Part shown: one piece after another, positions 34,939 through 43,594 of the stretch
Numbering within the stretch: position 1 is the first letter of the stretch
Layout: each line of letters starts with the position of its first letter
DNA from: Paenalicyclobacillus macrosporangiidus
Lineage (GTDB): Bacteria > Bacillota > Bacilli > Alicyclobacillales > Alicyclobacillaceae
Assembly (NCBI RefSeq): GCF_900116805.1
Contig: NZ_FPBV01000001.1
Coordinates: 372,001 to 436,000, forward strand
Length of the DNA: 64,000 nt
Direction: 5' to 3'
The notes under the pieces: model-generated
Database searches by the model: none
What the model saw: only the letters and a program-made list of their open reading frames with translations
What the model was told of the DNA's origin: nothing
Made by a program: the position numbers and the translations under genes

Positions 34939-37900
34939 ATGTCCATCAACTTGACCGACCGGTCGGCCCAAACCCGTTTTGAAAGCGCTTCACCGACACG
35001 TCCCGGCGTGAATCCGTGGGCCGCGACACAGGAAACGGAGCCCCACCGGCCGCATCGGGCCGTGCGGTTCGTCACCGCGTCGAGCCTGTTCGACGGGCAC
35101 GACGCGGCCATCAACATCATGCGCCGTATCCTGCAGTCGTCCGGTGCGGAGGTGATCCACCTCGGGCACAACCGGAGCGTCGACGAGATTGTCACGGCGG
35201 CCATTCAGGAGGACGCCCACGGGATCGCGGTCAGCTCCTACCAGGGCGGCCACATGGAATTTTTCAAATATATGGTCGATCTCCTCCGTGAACGCGGGGC
35301 GGGGCACATCCGCGTCTTCGGCGGAGGCGGCGGTGTGATTGTCCCCGATGAGATCCGGGAGCTGGAGGCGTACGGGGTGGACAAGATCTTCTCCCCGGAC
35401 GACGGCCGGCGGTTGGGATTGCAGGGGATGATCAACCACATGATCCGCGTCTGCGAAGGGACGGAGAACCCCATGCCGGTCGAGGCGGCGCTCGCGGGGC
35501 TGGAGAACGGCGACGCGCGGGCCGTCGCCCGGTTGGTCACGTACGCGGAACAGCGTGATCTCGCCGATGCCGCGGCGTACGAGCGGGTGATGGGGGCGGT
35601 GAACGAACGAGCGGCCGCCCGGACGGACAGCCGCGCCGTGCCGGTGGTGGGCATCACGGGCACCGGCGGGGCTGGGAAGTCGTCGTTGACCGACGAGATC
35701 GTCCGCCGCTTCCTCGAAGATTTCCCGGAAAAACGCGTGGCCATATTCTCCATCGACCCTTCCCGGCAGAAGACGGGCGGGGCGTTGCTGGGCGATCGCA
35801 TCCGCATGAACGCCATCCACAACCCGCGCGTGTACATGCGCAGCCTCGCCACCCGGCGGTCGCGCAGCGAGCTCTCGGACGCCATCCACGAGGCCATCGC
35901 CATTGCCAAGGCGGCCGGGTTCGACCTGGTGCTGGTGGAGACGAGCGGCATCGGGCAGGGGGATGCGGACGTGGTGTCCGTGGCCGACGTCTCTCTGTAC
36001 GTGATGACGGCGGAGTTTGGGGCGCCGTCGCAGTTGGAGAAGATTGACATGCTGGACTACGCGGACGTGGTCGCCATCAACAAGTTCGATCGCCGGGGGT
36101 CGGAGGACGCCCTGCGCCACGTGCGCAAGCAGGTGCAGCGCAACCGCGGCTGGTTCGACCGGCCGCTGGAGGAGATACCGGTGTACGGGACCATCGCCAG
36201 CCAGTTCGGCGACCCGGGCACGGACGTGTTGTACCGGGCGTTGATCCGGACGGTGAACGACCGCTGCGGAACGAATTGGGAGAGCCGCTATCCGGTGGCG
36301 GATGCCTCCGAACGGAAACCTGCCATCATCCCCGGGGACCGCGCCCAGTACCTGCTCGACGTCGTGCGCACGGTTCGGGCCTACCGGGCGCGGGTGGAGG
36401 AACAGACGGAGAAGGCCCGGCGAGCGTATCAACTCCATGGGGCGCTGGAGCAGTTGCAGGGCGCGGGCGATGCCCCGGATGCGGCGGATGCCGGGGCTGC
36501 GGCGGGAGCGACGGGGCCCGCCTGCGATCCGGTGCGCGACCGGCTGGAGGCGATGTACCGCCAGGCGTGGGATGCGCTCGACGCGGAGACCAGGCGGATT
36601 CTCGAGGCGTGGCCGGAGAAGGTGCGCCGGTATCAGGCGGATGAGCTGGTGATGAAGGTCAGGGACAAGGAGATCCGCCAGCCGCTGTATACCGTGTCGT
36701 TGTCGGGCACGCGCATCCCGCGCGTCGTGCTGCCCAAGTTCCAGGACTGGGGCGAAATCGTCCGCTGGTCGATGAAGGAGAACGTGCCAGGCGAGTTTCC
36801 GTACACGGCGGGGGTGTTCCCGCTCAAGCGCACGGAGGAGGAGCCGCGCCGCCAGTTCGCAGGCGAGGGGACGCCGGAGCGGACCAACCGACGCTTCCAC
36901 TTTCTGTCGCAGAACGATCCCGCCAAACGCCTGTCCACCGCGTTTGACAGCGTCACCCTGTACGGCGAGGACCCCGACGAGCGGCCGGACATCTACGGCA
37001 AGGTCGGCGAGAGCGGCGTATCGGTGTGCACGCTCGACGACATGAAGAAGCTGTACGCCGGGTTTGACCTGTGTGCGCCGAACACCAGTGTCTCGATGAC
37101 CATCAACGGCCCGGCGCCCATCATCCTGGCGATGTACTTGAACACCGCGATCGACCAACAGGTGGAGAAATTCGAACAGGAGCACGGGCGCAAGCCGACG
37201 GAGGCGGAATACCGGGAGATCCGCGAGCGCACCCTGCGGACCGTGCGCGGCACGGTGCAGGCGGACATCCTCAAGGAGGACCAGGGCCAGAACACGTGCA
37301 TCTTCTCGACCGAGTTCGCCCTGCGGATGATGGGGGACATCCAGCAATACTTCATCGATCACCAGGTGCGCAACTACTATTCGGTCAGCATCAGCGGCTA
37401 CCATATCGCCGAGGCGGGGGCGAACCCCATCACGCAGCTGGCGTTCACCCTGGCCAACGCGTTCACGTACGTGGAGTACTACCTCAGCCGCGGCATGAAG
37501 GTGGACGATTTCGCGCCGAATCTGTCGTTTTTCTTCAGCAACGGGATGGACCCGGAGTACAGCGTGATTGGGCGCGTCGCGCGGCGCATCTGGGCGGTGG
37601 CGATGAAGTACCTGTACGGGGGCAACGAGCGCAGCCAGAAATTGAAGTACCACATCCAGACCTCGGGCCGCTCCTTGCACGCCCAGGAGATCGACTTCAA
37701 CGACATCCGCACGACGCTGCAGGCGCTCATCGCCATCTATGACAACTGCAACTCGCTGCACACGAACGCCTATGACGAGGCCATCACCACGCCGACGGAA
37801 GAGTCGGTGCGGCGGGCGATGGCGATTCAGATGATCATCAACCGCGAGTTCGGCCTGGCGAAGAACGAGAACCCCTTGCAAGGGTCGTTCATCATCGAGG

Positions 37901-38355
37901 AACTGACGGACCTGGTGGAGGAGGCGGTGCTGGAGGAATTCCTGCGCTTGAATGATCGCGGCGGCGTCCTCGGCGCGATGGAGACCCAGTACCAGCGCAG
38001 CAAGATCCAGGAGGAGTCGCTGTACTACGAGCACCTGAAGCACTCCGGCCAACTACCGATCATCGGAGTGAACATGTTCATCAACCCGAAGACGCTCGAT
38101 CCGGATTACGTGCCGCCGAAGGTGGAGCTGGCCCGGGCGACCAAGGAGGAAAAAGAGCTGCAGCTCCATAACCTGCGCGCCTTCCAGGCGGCGCATGCGA
38201 CGGAGGCGCCGGCGGCCTTGGCCCGCCTGAAGCAGGTGGCGCGCAGCGGCGGCAACATCTTCGCCGAGCTGATGGAGACGGTGAGGGTGGCGAGCCTTGG
38301 GGAGATCACCCACGCCCTGTACGAGGTCGGGGGGCAGTACCGGAGGAATATGTAG
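34939..38355 (+). CDS. icmF: Fused isobutyryl-CoA mutase (IcmF)
   Basis: 1138 residues from ATG 34939. The order is that of IcmF: an N-terminal cobalamin-binding domain ([20 protein letters not shown], His of DGHD as cobalt ligand), a MeaB-like G-protein chaperone with Walker [10 protein letters not shown] near residue 240 and INKFD, a linker, and the C-terminal acyl-CoA mutase barrel ([59 protein letters not shown]). It interconverts isobutyryl-CoA and n-butyryl-CoA, and related acyl-CoAs, by radical chemistry. The GTPase maintains the cofactor. Upstream TetR regulator; a palindrome lies inside its first codons. Confidence 0.95.
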   Translation: MSINLTDRSAQTRFESASPTRPGVNPWAATQETEPHRPHRAVRFVTASSLFDGHDAAINIMRRILQSSGAEVIHLGHNRSVDEIVTAAIQEDAHGIAVSSYQGGHMEFFKYMVDLLRERGAGHIRVFGGGGGVIVPDEIRELEAYGVDKIFSPDDGRRLGLQGMINHMIRVCEGTENPMPVEAALAGLENGDARAVARLVTYAEQRDLADAAAYERVMGAVNERAAARTDSRAVPVVGITGTGGAGKSSLTDEIVRRFLEDFPEKRVAIFSIDPSRQKTGGALLGDRIRMNAIHNPRVYMRSLATRRSRSELSDAIHEAIAIAKAAGFDLVLVETSGIGQGDADVVSVADVSLYVMTAEFGAPSQLEKIDMLDYADVVAINKFDRRGSEDALRHVRKQVQRNRGWFDRPLEEIPVYGTIASQFGDPGTDVLYRALIRTVNDRCGTNWESRYPVADASERKPAIIPGDRAQYLLDVVRTVRAYRARVEEQTEKARRAYQLHGALEQLQGAGDAPDAADAGAAAGATGPACDPVRDRLEAMYRQAWDALDAETRRILEAWPEKVRRYQADELVMKVRDKEIRQPLYTVSLSGTRIPRVVLPKFQDWGEIVRWSMKENVPGEFPYTAGVFPLKRTEEEPRRQFAGEGTPERTNRRFHFLSQNDPAKRLSTAFDSVTLYGEDPDERPDIYGKVGESGVSVCTLDDMKKLYAGFDLCAPNTSVSMTINGPAPIILAMYLNTAIDQQVEKFEQEHGRKPTEAEYREIRERTLRTVRGTVQADILKEDQGQNTCIFSTEFALRMMGDIQQYFIDHQVRNYYSVSISGYHIAEAGANPITQLAFTLANAFTYVEYYLSRGMKVDDFAPNLSFFFSNGMDPEYSVIGRVARRIWAVAMKYLYGGNERSQKLKYHIQTSGRSLHAQEIDFNDIRTTLQALIAIYDNCNSLHTNAYDEAITTPTEESVRRAMAIQMIINREFGLAKNENPLQGSFIIEELTDLVEEAVLEEFLRLNDRGGVLGAMETQYQRSKIQEESLYYEHLKHSGQLPIIGVNMFINPKTLDPDYVPPKVELARATKEEKELQLHNLRAFQAAHATEAPAALARLKQVARSGGNIFAELMETVRVASLGEITHALYEVGGQYRRNM
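34954..34966 (+). promoter_or_regulatory. Palindrome inside the icmF start, matching the fadN operator
   Basis: ACCGACCGGTCGG contains the perfect 12-bp palindrome CCGACCGGTCGG and differs from the fadN site at 16922 at one position over these 13 bases. It covers codons 6-10 of icmF. Confidence 0.55.
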
Positions 38356-38358
38356 GCC

Positions 38359-38478
38359 AGAGGGGGCGTGTCGCTCCGCTCCTGCGCTCACGCGAGCCGC
38401 TCCGCGGCATACCCCACCCGCTAACTGCTGAAAAGGTTGATCCCCAAGCGAACAGCCGCTTCGCGACACGCCCCCTCT
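38359..38478. repeat. Palindromic repeat element, copy A (long form)
   Basis: Perfect 16-bp arms at 38359-38374 and 38463-38478 (GAGGGGGCGTGTCGC and complement) enclose about 88 bases. Immediately inside the left arm, TCCGCTCCTGCGCTC matches copy B read on the opposite strand. It lies just after the icmF stop. Confidence 0.8.
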
Positions 38479-38569
38479 TTCAAGAGATGCGCATCCGGAG
38501 TCACCCCGGCGTTGCGTGCGACTTGCCTCAGAGGGGATATGCCTCCTGATGGTGCAGGGAGATAGAATT

Positions 38570-38665
38570 TTGAAGTTTAAATTATTCATTGTCGCCATCA
38601 GCTGTGCCGTCATGCTGAACAGTGTGGTGCACGAAAAAAAGGATCCAAGCGGTAATCTACTGTGA
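38570..38665 (+). CDS. Possible secreted 31-residue peptide, Phr-like
   Basis: A TTG-initiated frame encodes 31 residues, starting MKFKLFIVAISCAVMLNS and ending HEKKDPSGNLL. AGGGAG sits about eight bases upstream. Two Lys before a hydrophobic core give a good signal peptide, and the short polar C terminus is like the pre-pro-peptides of Phr/PapR quorum signals in bacilli. Base composition matches the lower-GC island rather than the flanks. No RRNPP-type receptor is encoded in the window, and so short a frame could be chance. Its last 9 bases overlap the 3' end of the convergent lipoprotein gene. Confidence 0.35.
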   Translation: MKFKLFIVAISCAVMLNSVVHEKKDPSGNLL

Positions 38666-39163
38666 TAAAAAGGTCCATTGGCCAGAGGCTAGGTCAAGTG
38701 TTCCGGTAATGTTTTTCGTGGAAACAAATTTTATGAGTGTACCGTTCTTCGTGATATCCGTAATCGTCAAATGGCCAATTTTTCGAGGACAAAGATATTG
38801 AACACGTTCGTCGATATTGGGAGCCGCGTTGAGGTGATAGACAGTTATATAGGGTTGATCAGGGTCCGTCACCTGGCCATTTAACATGACTCCCATAAAT
38901 GACATAACATAACGTTCTCCAGCCTGTCCCGACTTGGGATCTGCCCATGAGCCATCACGCCAAATACTGTCTGCATGATCGAATGCGTGATTACCCCCAA
39001 CTCGCTTTGGATCGATACTTGCGATCGTATTGTCCATACTGGCACCGGGCTTACTTGTGGTTGGCAACCCATGCACACTAATGCAGTCGTTTACAGTACC
39101 ACAACCTGCAATGACCAATGATCCAAATACCGATAATGCGTACAGGATCCACTTTCTCTTCAA
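38657..39163 (-). CDS. Lipoprotein of unknown function in a lower-GC island
   Basis: 168 residues from a TTG at 39163 with AGGGGG eight bases upstream. The signal (KRKWILYALSVFGSLVIAGC) ends in a lipobox with Cys21. The mature part (GERYVMSFMGVMLNGQVTDP, then DITKNGTLIKFVSTKNITGT) has beta-rich character and no recognised family. Codon use is clearly more AT-rich than in neighbouring genes, which suggests recent transfer. It lies between two inverted copies of one palindromic repeat. Confidence 0.65.
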   Translation of the reverse strand: MKRKWILYALSVFGSLVIAGCGTVNDCISVHGLPTTSKPGASMDNTIASIDPKRVGGNHAFDHADSIWRDGSWADPKSGQAGERYVMSFMGVMLNGQVTDPDQPYITVYHLNAAPNIDERVQYLCPRKIGHLTITDITKNGTLIKFVSTKNITGTLDLASGQWTFLSQ

Positions 39164-39250
39164 GATGGATACCCCCTGTAGAGTAAGACGATACATCATT
39201 GCACTACGTTGCCGGTAGCCGCGAGCCGCCGTGTCACGCATCCCTGAGAA

Positions 39251-39309
39251 GAGGGGGCATGGCGCGAAGCGGTTCGCTTCAGCGCAGGAACGGAGCGCCA
39301 TGCCCCCTC
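39251..39309. repeat. Palindromic repeat element, copy B (short form)
   Basis: Perfect 15-bp arms GAGGGGGCATGGCGC (39251-39265) and complement (39295-39309), with a nested hairpin GAAGCG-GTT-CGCTTC inside. Its reverse complement aligns with both ends of copy A at 38359, which has about 60 extra bases in the middle. Confidence 0.8.
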
Positions 39310-39408
39310 CGATTGTGTTGGGCTCCGGCTGTTCGGGTACACTACGCGCGGACGGCAACCGGGGACAGGTTGCCCAGTGTCCCGACGGCAAGGGGGTGAG
39401 GTGAGGCG

Positions 39409-39879
39409 ATGCGGTACCTGGATCGCATGCGGACGGGCGTGGCGTTGGGCGCGCTGTTGTTGTGTCTCACCGGCACGACCGCCACCTTGACGTCCGGACC
39501 CCGTGAAAGCGTATCGGCCGCAGTGCCCGCGCCGACGCTCGCCGCGGTGTGCCACACGAACCCGGAGGCGGACGGATCCGCTGAGTTGTGTCGACAGCTC
39601 GGGGACCGCCGACCTTTGGCGGTGCTCCGCCGCCGGGATGGAGCGGCGTTCCAGTCACTCATGCGCGCGTTGGCGTCCTCGCCGCAGGTGCCAACGGGGG
39701 GCGGCGAGATTTCGGGCGTCCTTGTGCTCTATGGACGCGCGGGCCGTGTGGATCACGTGCTCCAAGTGACCCGGGACGGCCTTCTGTACGATCCCGCCGT
39801 CAAACAGTATTTCCGCGCCGGAGACGAGGTCCTCCGGTTTGCCGCACAGGTGCTTGGGAGCACCGGACCTTCGGCCTGA
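39409..39879 (+). CDS. Secreted protein of unknown function
   Basis: 156 residues from ATG 39409 behind GGGGGTGAGG. A signal peptide (GVALGALLLCLTGTTATLTS) is followed by a domain of about 110 residues with one potential disulphide (VCHTNPEADGSAELC). The C-terminal part (GGGEISGVLVLYGRAGRVDH, then LQVTRDGLLYDPAVKQYFRA) has strand-like spacing but no recognised family. It lies 24 bases upstream of the MFS gene and is probably co-transcribed. Confidence 0.6.
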   Translation: MRYLDRMRTGVALGALLLCLTGTTATLTSGPRESVSAAVPAPTLAAVCHTNPEADGSAELCRQLGDRRPLAVLRRRDGAAFQSLMRALASSPQVPTGGGEISGVLVLYGRAGRVDHVLQVTRDGLLYDPAVKQYFRAGDEVLRFAAQVLGSTGPSA

Positions 39880-39903
39880 CCAGGGCCTCAAGGAGGGGAT
39901 GGA

Positions 39904-41199
39904 ATGCGCCCGGCACGCGCACGCCTGTCCACGCAAGCGCGGTGGCTGCTCGTCATCAGTTGCACGTTCGCGCTGTCCGTGGCCTTGTCCAACACGTTCG
40001 TCAACGTGTATCTTTGGAAGGTCGATCACCGCTACGGCGCCATCGGCTGGTACAATCTCGCGATATACAGTTTGATGCCCGTCGCCTTCGTGGGGGCGGG
40101 ACTGGCGGCCAAGCGCCTCGGTGGGGTGTTCACGCTTCGGGCGGGCGTCGTCATGCACGTCCTGTTCTACCTGTTGACCCTGGCCGGCGAGGAGCGCGTG
40201 GCCCGACTGCCCGTGGTGCTCGGAGTGGTCATGGGCACCGCCGCCGGCTTTTACTGGTTTTCCTTCAATTGGCTCAGCGAACGGCTCACGGAAGCCGGGT
40301 CGCGTGAACGGTTCTACGGGCTCAACGGCGTGATGGGGGCGTTGGCGAGCATTGTCGCGCCACCCGTGGCCGGTTACCTCATCTCCGTGGAAGACCAACT
40401 TGGGGGACTCACCGGCTATCATGTGATCTTCGCGCTCTCCCTCGCCCTGTTCGTCCTGGCGACCGTGTTCAGCGGGTTTTTGCGGGCCCGCTTCGAGCCG
40501 GGTACCCTGCGACTCGGGCGGGCGTGGGCGGAGGCGATGCGAACCCGGTTCTGGCGGCTGACTCTATTCGCCTGCACCCTCTACGGGTTGCGCGAGGGCG
40601 TGTTTCTCTTTCTCATCGGTCTGTTGATGTACCTCGCCACCGGGAGCGAGATGCGGCTCGGCGAATTTCTGCTCCTGCAGGGGGCACTGTCCTCCCTCTC
40701 GTTCTTCCTGGTCAGCCGGTGGGTTCACCCGAGGAACCGCTTGTGGGTCTGCGGCATTGGCGCCCTGTGCATGGCCGGGGCCGCGATGCTGTTCCTGCGG
40801 CCGCTGACCGCAGGGCTCATCGTGATGTACGGATCGGCCATTGCCGTCTGCCTGCCGATGTTCTTGGTTCCGCTGCAGGGGACCGTCTTCGACGGCGTCA
40901 GCCGGGTGGCGCGTGAGGCCGGAACCCAGGCCGAACACGTGATCCTCCGCGAGGTGTTCGAAAATCTCGGGCGGGTGGCTGGCATTGCGGCGTTCATCGC
41001 CTTGGTGTCGACGAATCCGTCACCGAGGCACATCGGTGGATTTGCGTGCGGGCTGGGTTTTGTGCAGTTGGGGACGTGGACGCTGCTGTGGCGGAGCCAC
41101 CGGCACACGCCTTTCGCGAGGAGGCTCCAGCCCGCCCGTCCGGCGGTCCGGGATCTCAAAGGGCGCGGGTGGAGGCGGGTGGCCAAGACCCGCCCGTAG
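39904..41199 (+). CDS. MFS transporter (YqgE-like)
   Basis: 431 residues with about twelve hydrophobic segments. The opening helix region (VALSNTFVNVYLWKVDHRYG) and GVVMGTAAGFYWFSFNWLSE resemble the YqgE branch of major facilitators. AAGGAGGGG precedes ATG 39904 by five bases. Substrate unknown. A convergent ferredoxin gene follows, separated by a terminator hairpin. Confidence 0.82.
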   Translation: MRPARARLSTQARWLLVISCTFALSVALSNTFVNVYLWKVDHRYGAIGWYNLAIYSLMPVAFVGAGLAAKRLGGVFTLRAGVVMHVLFYLLTLAGEERVARLPVVLGVVMGTAAGFYWFSFNWLSERLTEAGSRERFYGLNGVMGALASIVAPPVAGYLISVEDQLGGLTGYHVIFALSLALFVLATVFSGFLRARFEPGTLRLGRAWAEAMRTRFWRLTLFACTLYGLREGVFLFLIGLLMYLATGSEMRLGEFLLLQGALSSLSFFLVSRWVHPRNRLWVCGIGALCMAGAAMLFLRPLTAGLIVMYGSAIAVCLPMFLVPLQGTVFDGVSRVAREAGTQAEHVILREVFENLGRVAGIAAFIALVSTNPSPRHIGGFACGLGFVQLGTWTLLWRSHRHTPFARRLQPARPAVRDLKGRGWRRVAKTRP

Positions 41200-41210
41200 A
41201 GGATGGGTGA

Positions 41211-41245
41211 CCAAAAAACACACGACCCGCGGCGTGCCGCGGGTC
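41211..41245 (-). terminator. Terminator of the ferredoxin gene
   Basis: Stem GACCCGCGGC / GCCGCGGGTC (41224-41245) with a two-base loop; on the minus strand it is followed by GTGTG and TTTTTT. It may also slow plus-strand transcription from the MFS gene. Confidence 0.85.
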
Positions 41246-41280
41246 ACTTATTGGCCAGCAGGGAAGATCCCCAGCGTGGG

Positions 41281-41517
41281 TCACTTGCGGAAGAAGTTCC
41301 GGTTCTTCTCAATGAACGACTTCTCTTCTTCAGGCACGAAATCCTCTTGATAGATGGCCGATACCGGGCACACCGGCTCGCAGGCGCCGCAGTCGATGCA
41401 GGTGTCCGGATCAATGTAGTACTGATCTTCCCCTTCGTGAATCGCGTCCACCGGGCAGGTTTCCACACAGTCAGCGGCCTTTTCGCCGATGCACGGCGAG
41501 GTGATGACGAATGCCAC
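41281..41517 (-). CDS. fer: 7Fe ferredoxin
   Basis: 78 residues from a GTG behind GAGGAG; a longer ATG frame would cross the promoter and is rejected. Cysteine pattern: C-x7-C-x3-CP (SPCIGEKAADCVETCPVDAI) for a [3Fe-4S] cluster and CIDCGACEPVCP for a [4Fe-4S] cluster. The long C-terminal helix (EEEKSFIEKNRNFFRK) is typical of Bacillus/Thermus 7Fe ferredoxins. It carries electrons in the cytoplasm. It is monocistronic with its own promoter and terminator. Confidence 0.93.
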   Translation of the reverse strand: MAFVITSPCIGEKAADCVETCPVDAIHEGEDQYYIDPDTCIDCGACEPVCPVSAIYQEDFVPEEEKSFIEKNRNFFRK

Positions 41518-41562
41518 GCGGGTCTCCTCCTCACACAGGATGAAGTACGATACTAGACTCAT

Positions 41563-41590
41563 GATATACCAGTCTTCGCCGGTTTTTCAA
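41563..41590 (-). promoter_or_regulatory. Ferredoxin promoter
   Basis: TTGAAA (41585-41590) and TATATC (41563-41568) on the minus strand with a 16-base spacer. An inverted repeat CCGGTT-TTTC-AACCGG spans the -35. Confidence 0.7.
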
Positions 41591-41682
41591 CCGGTGTCCG
41601 CGCGGCGTGCGGCACATGTCCGGAGTCTGCCGAGGAATGTTGGGAAACCGTTTCCATCAAACATTTGCTGTACGTTTTGTCA

Positions 41683-41710
41683 TTGACTTGACACAGGTCC
41701 TTGGTAAGAT
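41683..41710 (+). promoter_or_regulatory. Promoter of the NDH-2 gene
   Basis: TTGACT (41683-41688) and TAAGAT (41705-41710) are 16 bases apart. The expected start near 41717 leaves a leader of about 95 bases. Confidence 0.55.
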
Positions 41711-41811
41711 GAGAAAGGATGTCTGCGGCTGAAATCCTTCAACCGGGACTCAATCGGACCGTGGAGCGGGCGGTCTGGGAAGTGGCACAACAGAGAGAGG
41801 GAGTGCGAGAG

Positions 41812-42990
41812 ATGAGCAAGCACGTGGTGGTGCTTGGTGCGGGGTACGCCGGCCTTCAGGCCGCACTGGAGACGCGGCGGATGCTGACGGCGGAGGCGGT
41901 GCGGATCACCGTGGTCAACCGCGTTCCGTATCATCAATTGATCACGGAGCTGCACCTGCCGGCCGCGGGGGCGGTTTCCGACAATCACGTCCGGTTGCCG
42001 TTGGACAAATTGCTCGCCGGGAAGAACATTGATCTTTGGATCGGTGAGGTCACCGCCATTCGTCCGGACGATCACGCGGTCGATCTCGCCGGAGGCCGCA
42101 CGCTGCAGTACGACTTCCTGGTCGTGGCGCTGGGGAGTGAGACGGAGTATTTCGGCATCCCGGGCTTGAAGGAGCACAGCTTCACGCTGAAGTCGGTGGA
42201 GGATGCGAACCGCATTCGGGAGCACGTGCACCGCTGCCTGGAGACCTACCGGCAGACGAAGGACCGTTCGTATGCCACCTTTGTCGTGGGCGGGGGCGGG
42301 TTGACCGGGATTGAACTGGTCGGCGAGTTGGCCGATGCCCTGCCAGGTCTGTGCCGGCAGCTCGGCATTGACCGCGGCGATGTCCGCCTGTACTGCGTCG
42401 AGGCGATGCCCACCATCCTGCCCGGATTTCCGGAGGATCTGGTGGCGCGCGCTCGCCAGAGCCTGGAGGCCCGCGGCGTGACCTTCCTCACGGGCCAACC
42501 GGTTGTCCAGATGGATCCGGATGCTGTCCACCTGAAGAACGGCGACAAGATTGAGACGAAGACCATGGTGTGGACCGGCGGGGTGCGCGGGCACTCCATC
42601 GTGGCGGCTTCGGGCATCGAGGTGGAGCGCCGCGGCCGGGCGCTGGTCAACGAGTATCTGCAGTCCACCAGCCATCCGGACATCTTCGTCGTGGGGGACA
42701 GCGCGGTCTGGATGGGGCCGGACGGGCGTCCGTTCCCGCCGACGGCTCAGCTCGCGGGGCAGATGGGGGCTCATGTCGCCCAACAGTTGTACGCCCTGGT
42801 CAAAGGCGGCACGATGGAACCCTTCCAGCCGCACCTGGCCGGGACGCTGGCTTCCTTGGGACGCAAGGACGCCATCGGCATGGTGGGCGAGAAGAAGCGG
42901 CGGGTGACCGGGAAGATTGCCGCGTGGCTGAAGACCGGCAGCAAGCTGCGTTGGCTGGCGGACATCGGGGGTCTGTTCGTACGAGCGTAA
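41812..42990 (+). CDS. ndh: Type II NADH dehydrogenase (NDH-2)
   Basis: 392 residues from ATG 41812. Two Rossmann motifs, VVVLGAGYAGLQAALETRR near residue 5 and FVVGGGGLTGIELVGELAD near residue 160, bind FAD and NADH. The C-terminal FAD block (IFVVGDSAVWMG) and the quinone-side segment with FPPTAQLAGQMG follow. The enzyme passes electrons from NADH to menaquinone without pumping protons, at the inner membrane face. No long C-terminal membrane helix is seen, so attachment is probably by an amphipathic stretch. An in-frame ATG at 41719 is rejected because the promoter ends at 41710. Confidence 0.9.
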   Translation: MSKHVVVLGAGYAGLQAALETRRMLTAEAVRITVVNRVPYHQLITELHLPAAGAVSDNHVRLPLDKLLAGKNIDLWIGEVTAIRPDDHAVDLAGGRTLQYDFLVVALGSETEYFGIPGLKEHSFTLKSVEDANRIREHVHRCLETYRQTKDRSYATFVVGGGGLTGIELVGELADALPGLCRQLGIDRGDVRLYCVEAMPTILPGFPEDLVARARQSLEARGVTFLTGQPVVQMDPDAVHLKNGDKIETKTMVWTGGVRGHSIVAASGIEVERRGRALVNEYLQSTSHPDIFVVGDSAVWMGPDGRPFPPTAQLAGQMGAHVAQQLYALVKGGTMEPFQPHLAGTLASLGRKDAIGMVGEKKRRVTGKIAAWLKTGSKLRWLADIGGLFVRA

Positions 42991-43267
42991 TGCGCAGGAG
43001 AGGGTGGGGGTGCATACGATGCCGTGTGCGGCTCGAATCCGCACCACCCGCCCGAGAGGGTGTTGACATATCCGCCACGGGGAGGGACCGGCTGCCATTC
43101 TCGGGCCGCGGCCGGTTCGCTCCCAAGGCGGAGATTTCGATTCCCCTCTCCGCAACTTTCCGCTAAAATATCTGTAAACTCGATCTTTTCATACCGGACG
43201 GTTCCGGGCGGCATACCGCCCGAATGTGGCCCATATGGATGCAAAAAAAGTGAAGGAAGGGATCTCA
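42991..43267. other. Gap of 277 bp after ndh
   Basis: No gene is supported. A hairpin CGGGCGG-CATA-CCGCCCG (43205-43222) lies 46 bases before the Ros-like start and could be a regulatory site. A TAAAAT at 43164 might be a -10. There is no T-tract terminator. Confidence 0.45.
43205..43222. promoter_or_regulatory. Short perfect hairpin upstream of the Ros-like gene
   Basis: CGGGCGG-CATA-CCGCCCG, 7-bp arms. It may be an operator or a leader structure; no partner is known. Confidence 0.4.
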
Positions 43268-43513
43268 TTGTTCCAGTGTCCGGTCTGCGGAGAGTTGCTG
43301 GAGGCACTCACGAATGTCCACTGCATGACCCGCCACCACATCACGAAGCAGGAATTGATTGCGCGTCACGGAACCCCGAAATACGTTGCGCCGAAGATTG
43401 ACCGAGAGGTGCAGCGGTGGATCCGTGACGCGCAGATCATTTCACGGACCGATTTCGATATGGCCCAAGCGGCCGCACGCAACCAGCTCGGCCGAAGGGC
43501 CGGCCTGTATTGA
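43268..43513 (+). CDS. Small zinc-finger protein, Ros/MucR-like
   Basis: 81 residues from a TTG with AAGGAAGGG six bases upstream; a GTG further up (43226) has no ribosome site. The sequence starts FQCPVCGELLEALTNVHCMT with RHH following, so a C-x2-C and a C/H group are spaced much as in the Ros/MucR zinc finger. The next block (ITKQELIARHGTP) mirrors the LTPEEYRAKWGLP signature of that family. Ros/MucR proteins are DNA-binding regulators known mainly from alphaproteobacteria. A phage-type or unrelated zinc ribbon remains possible. It precedes ymfF by 81 bases on the same strand. Confidence 0.6.
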   Translation: MFQCPVCGELLEALTNVHCMTRHHITKQELIARHGTPKYVAPKIDREVQRWIRDAQIISRTDFDMAQAAARNQLGRRAGLY

Positions 43514-43594
43514 CGCGGTGCGCGGGCTGTCTCTTGATAAGTCCTTTCCGATTCGCCCATACTGGATGACGAAACGCGGAAAGGGGTGTCCGAA

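Noticed and set aside
34990-38052. 1020-codon minus-strand frame opposite icmF
   Set aside because: Antisense shadow; composition and lack of ribosome site argue against it.
38359-38478. Copy A as a simple terminator of icmF
   Set aside because: The arms are about 88 bases apart, there is no T tract, and the sequence is repeated as copy B at 39251; a repeat element explains it better.
41518-41562. Upstream ATG for the ferredoxin
   Set aside because: It overlaps the promoter -10; the GTG start has GAGGAG and gives the standard ferredoxin N terminus.
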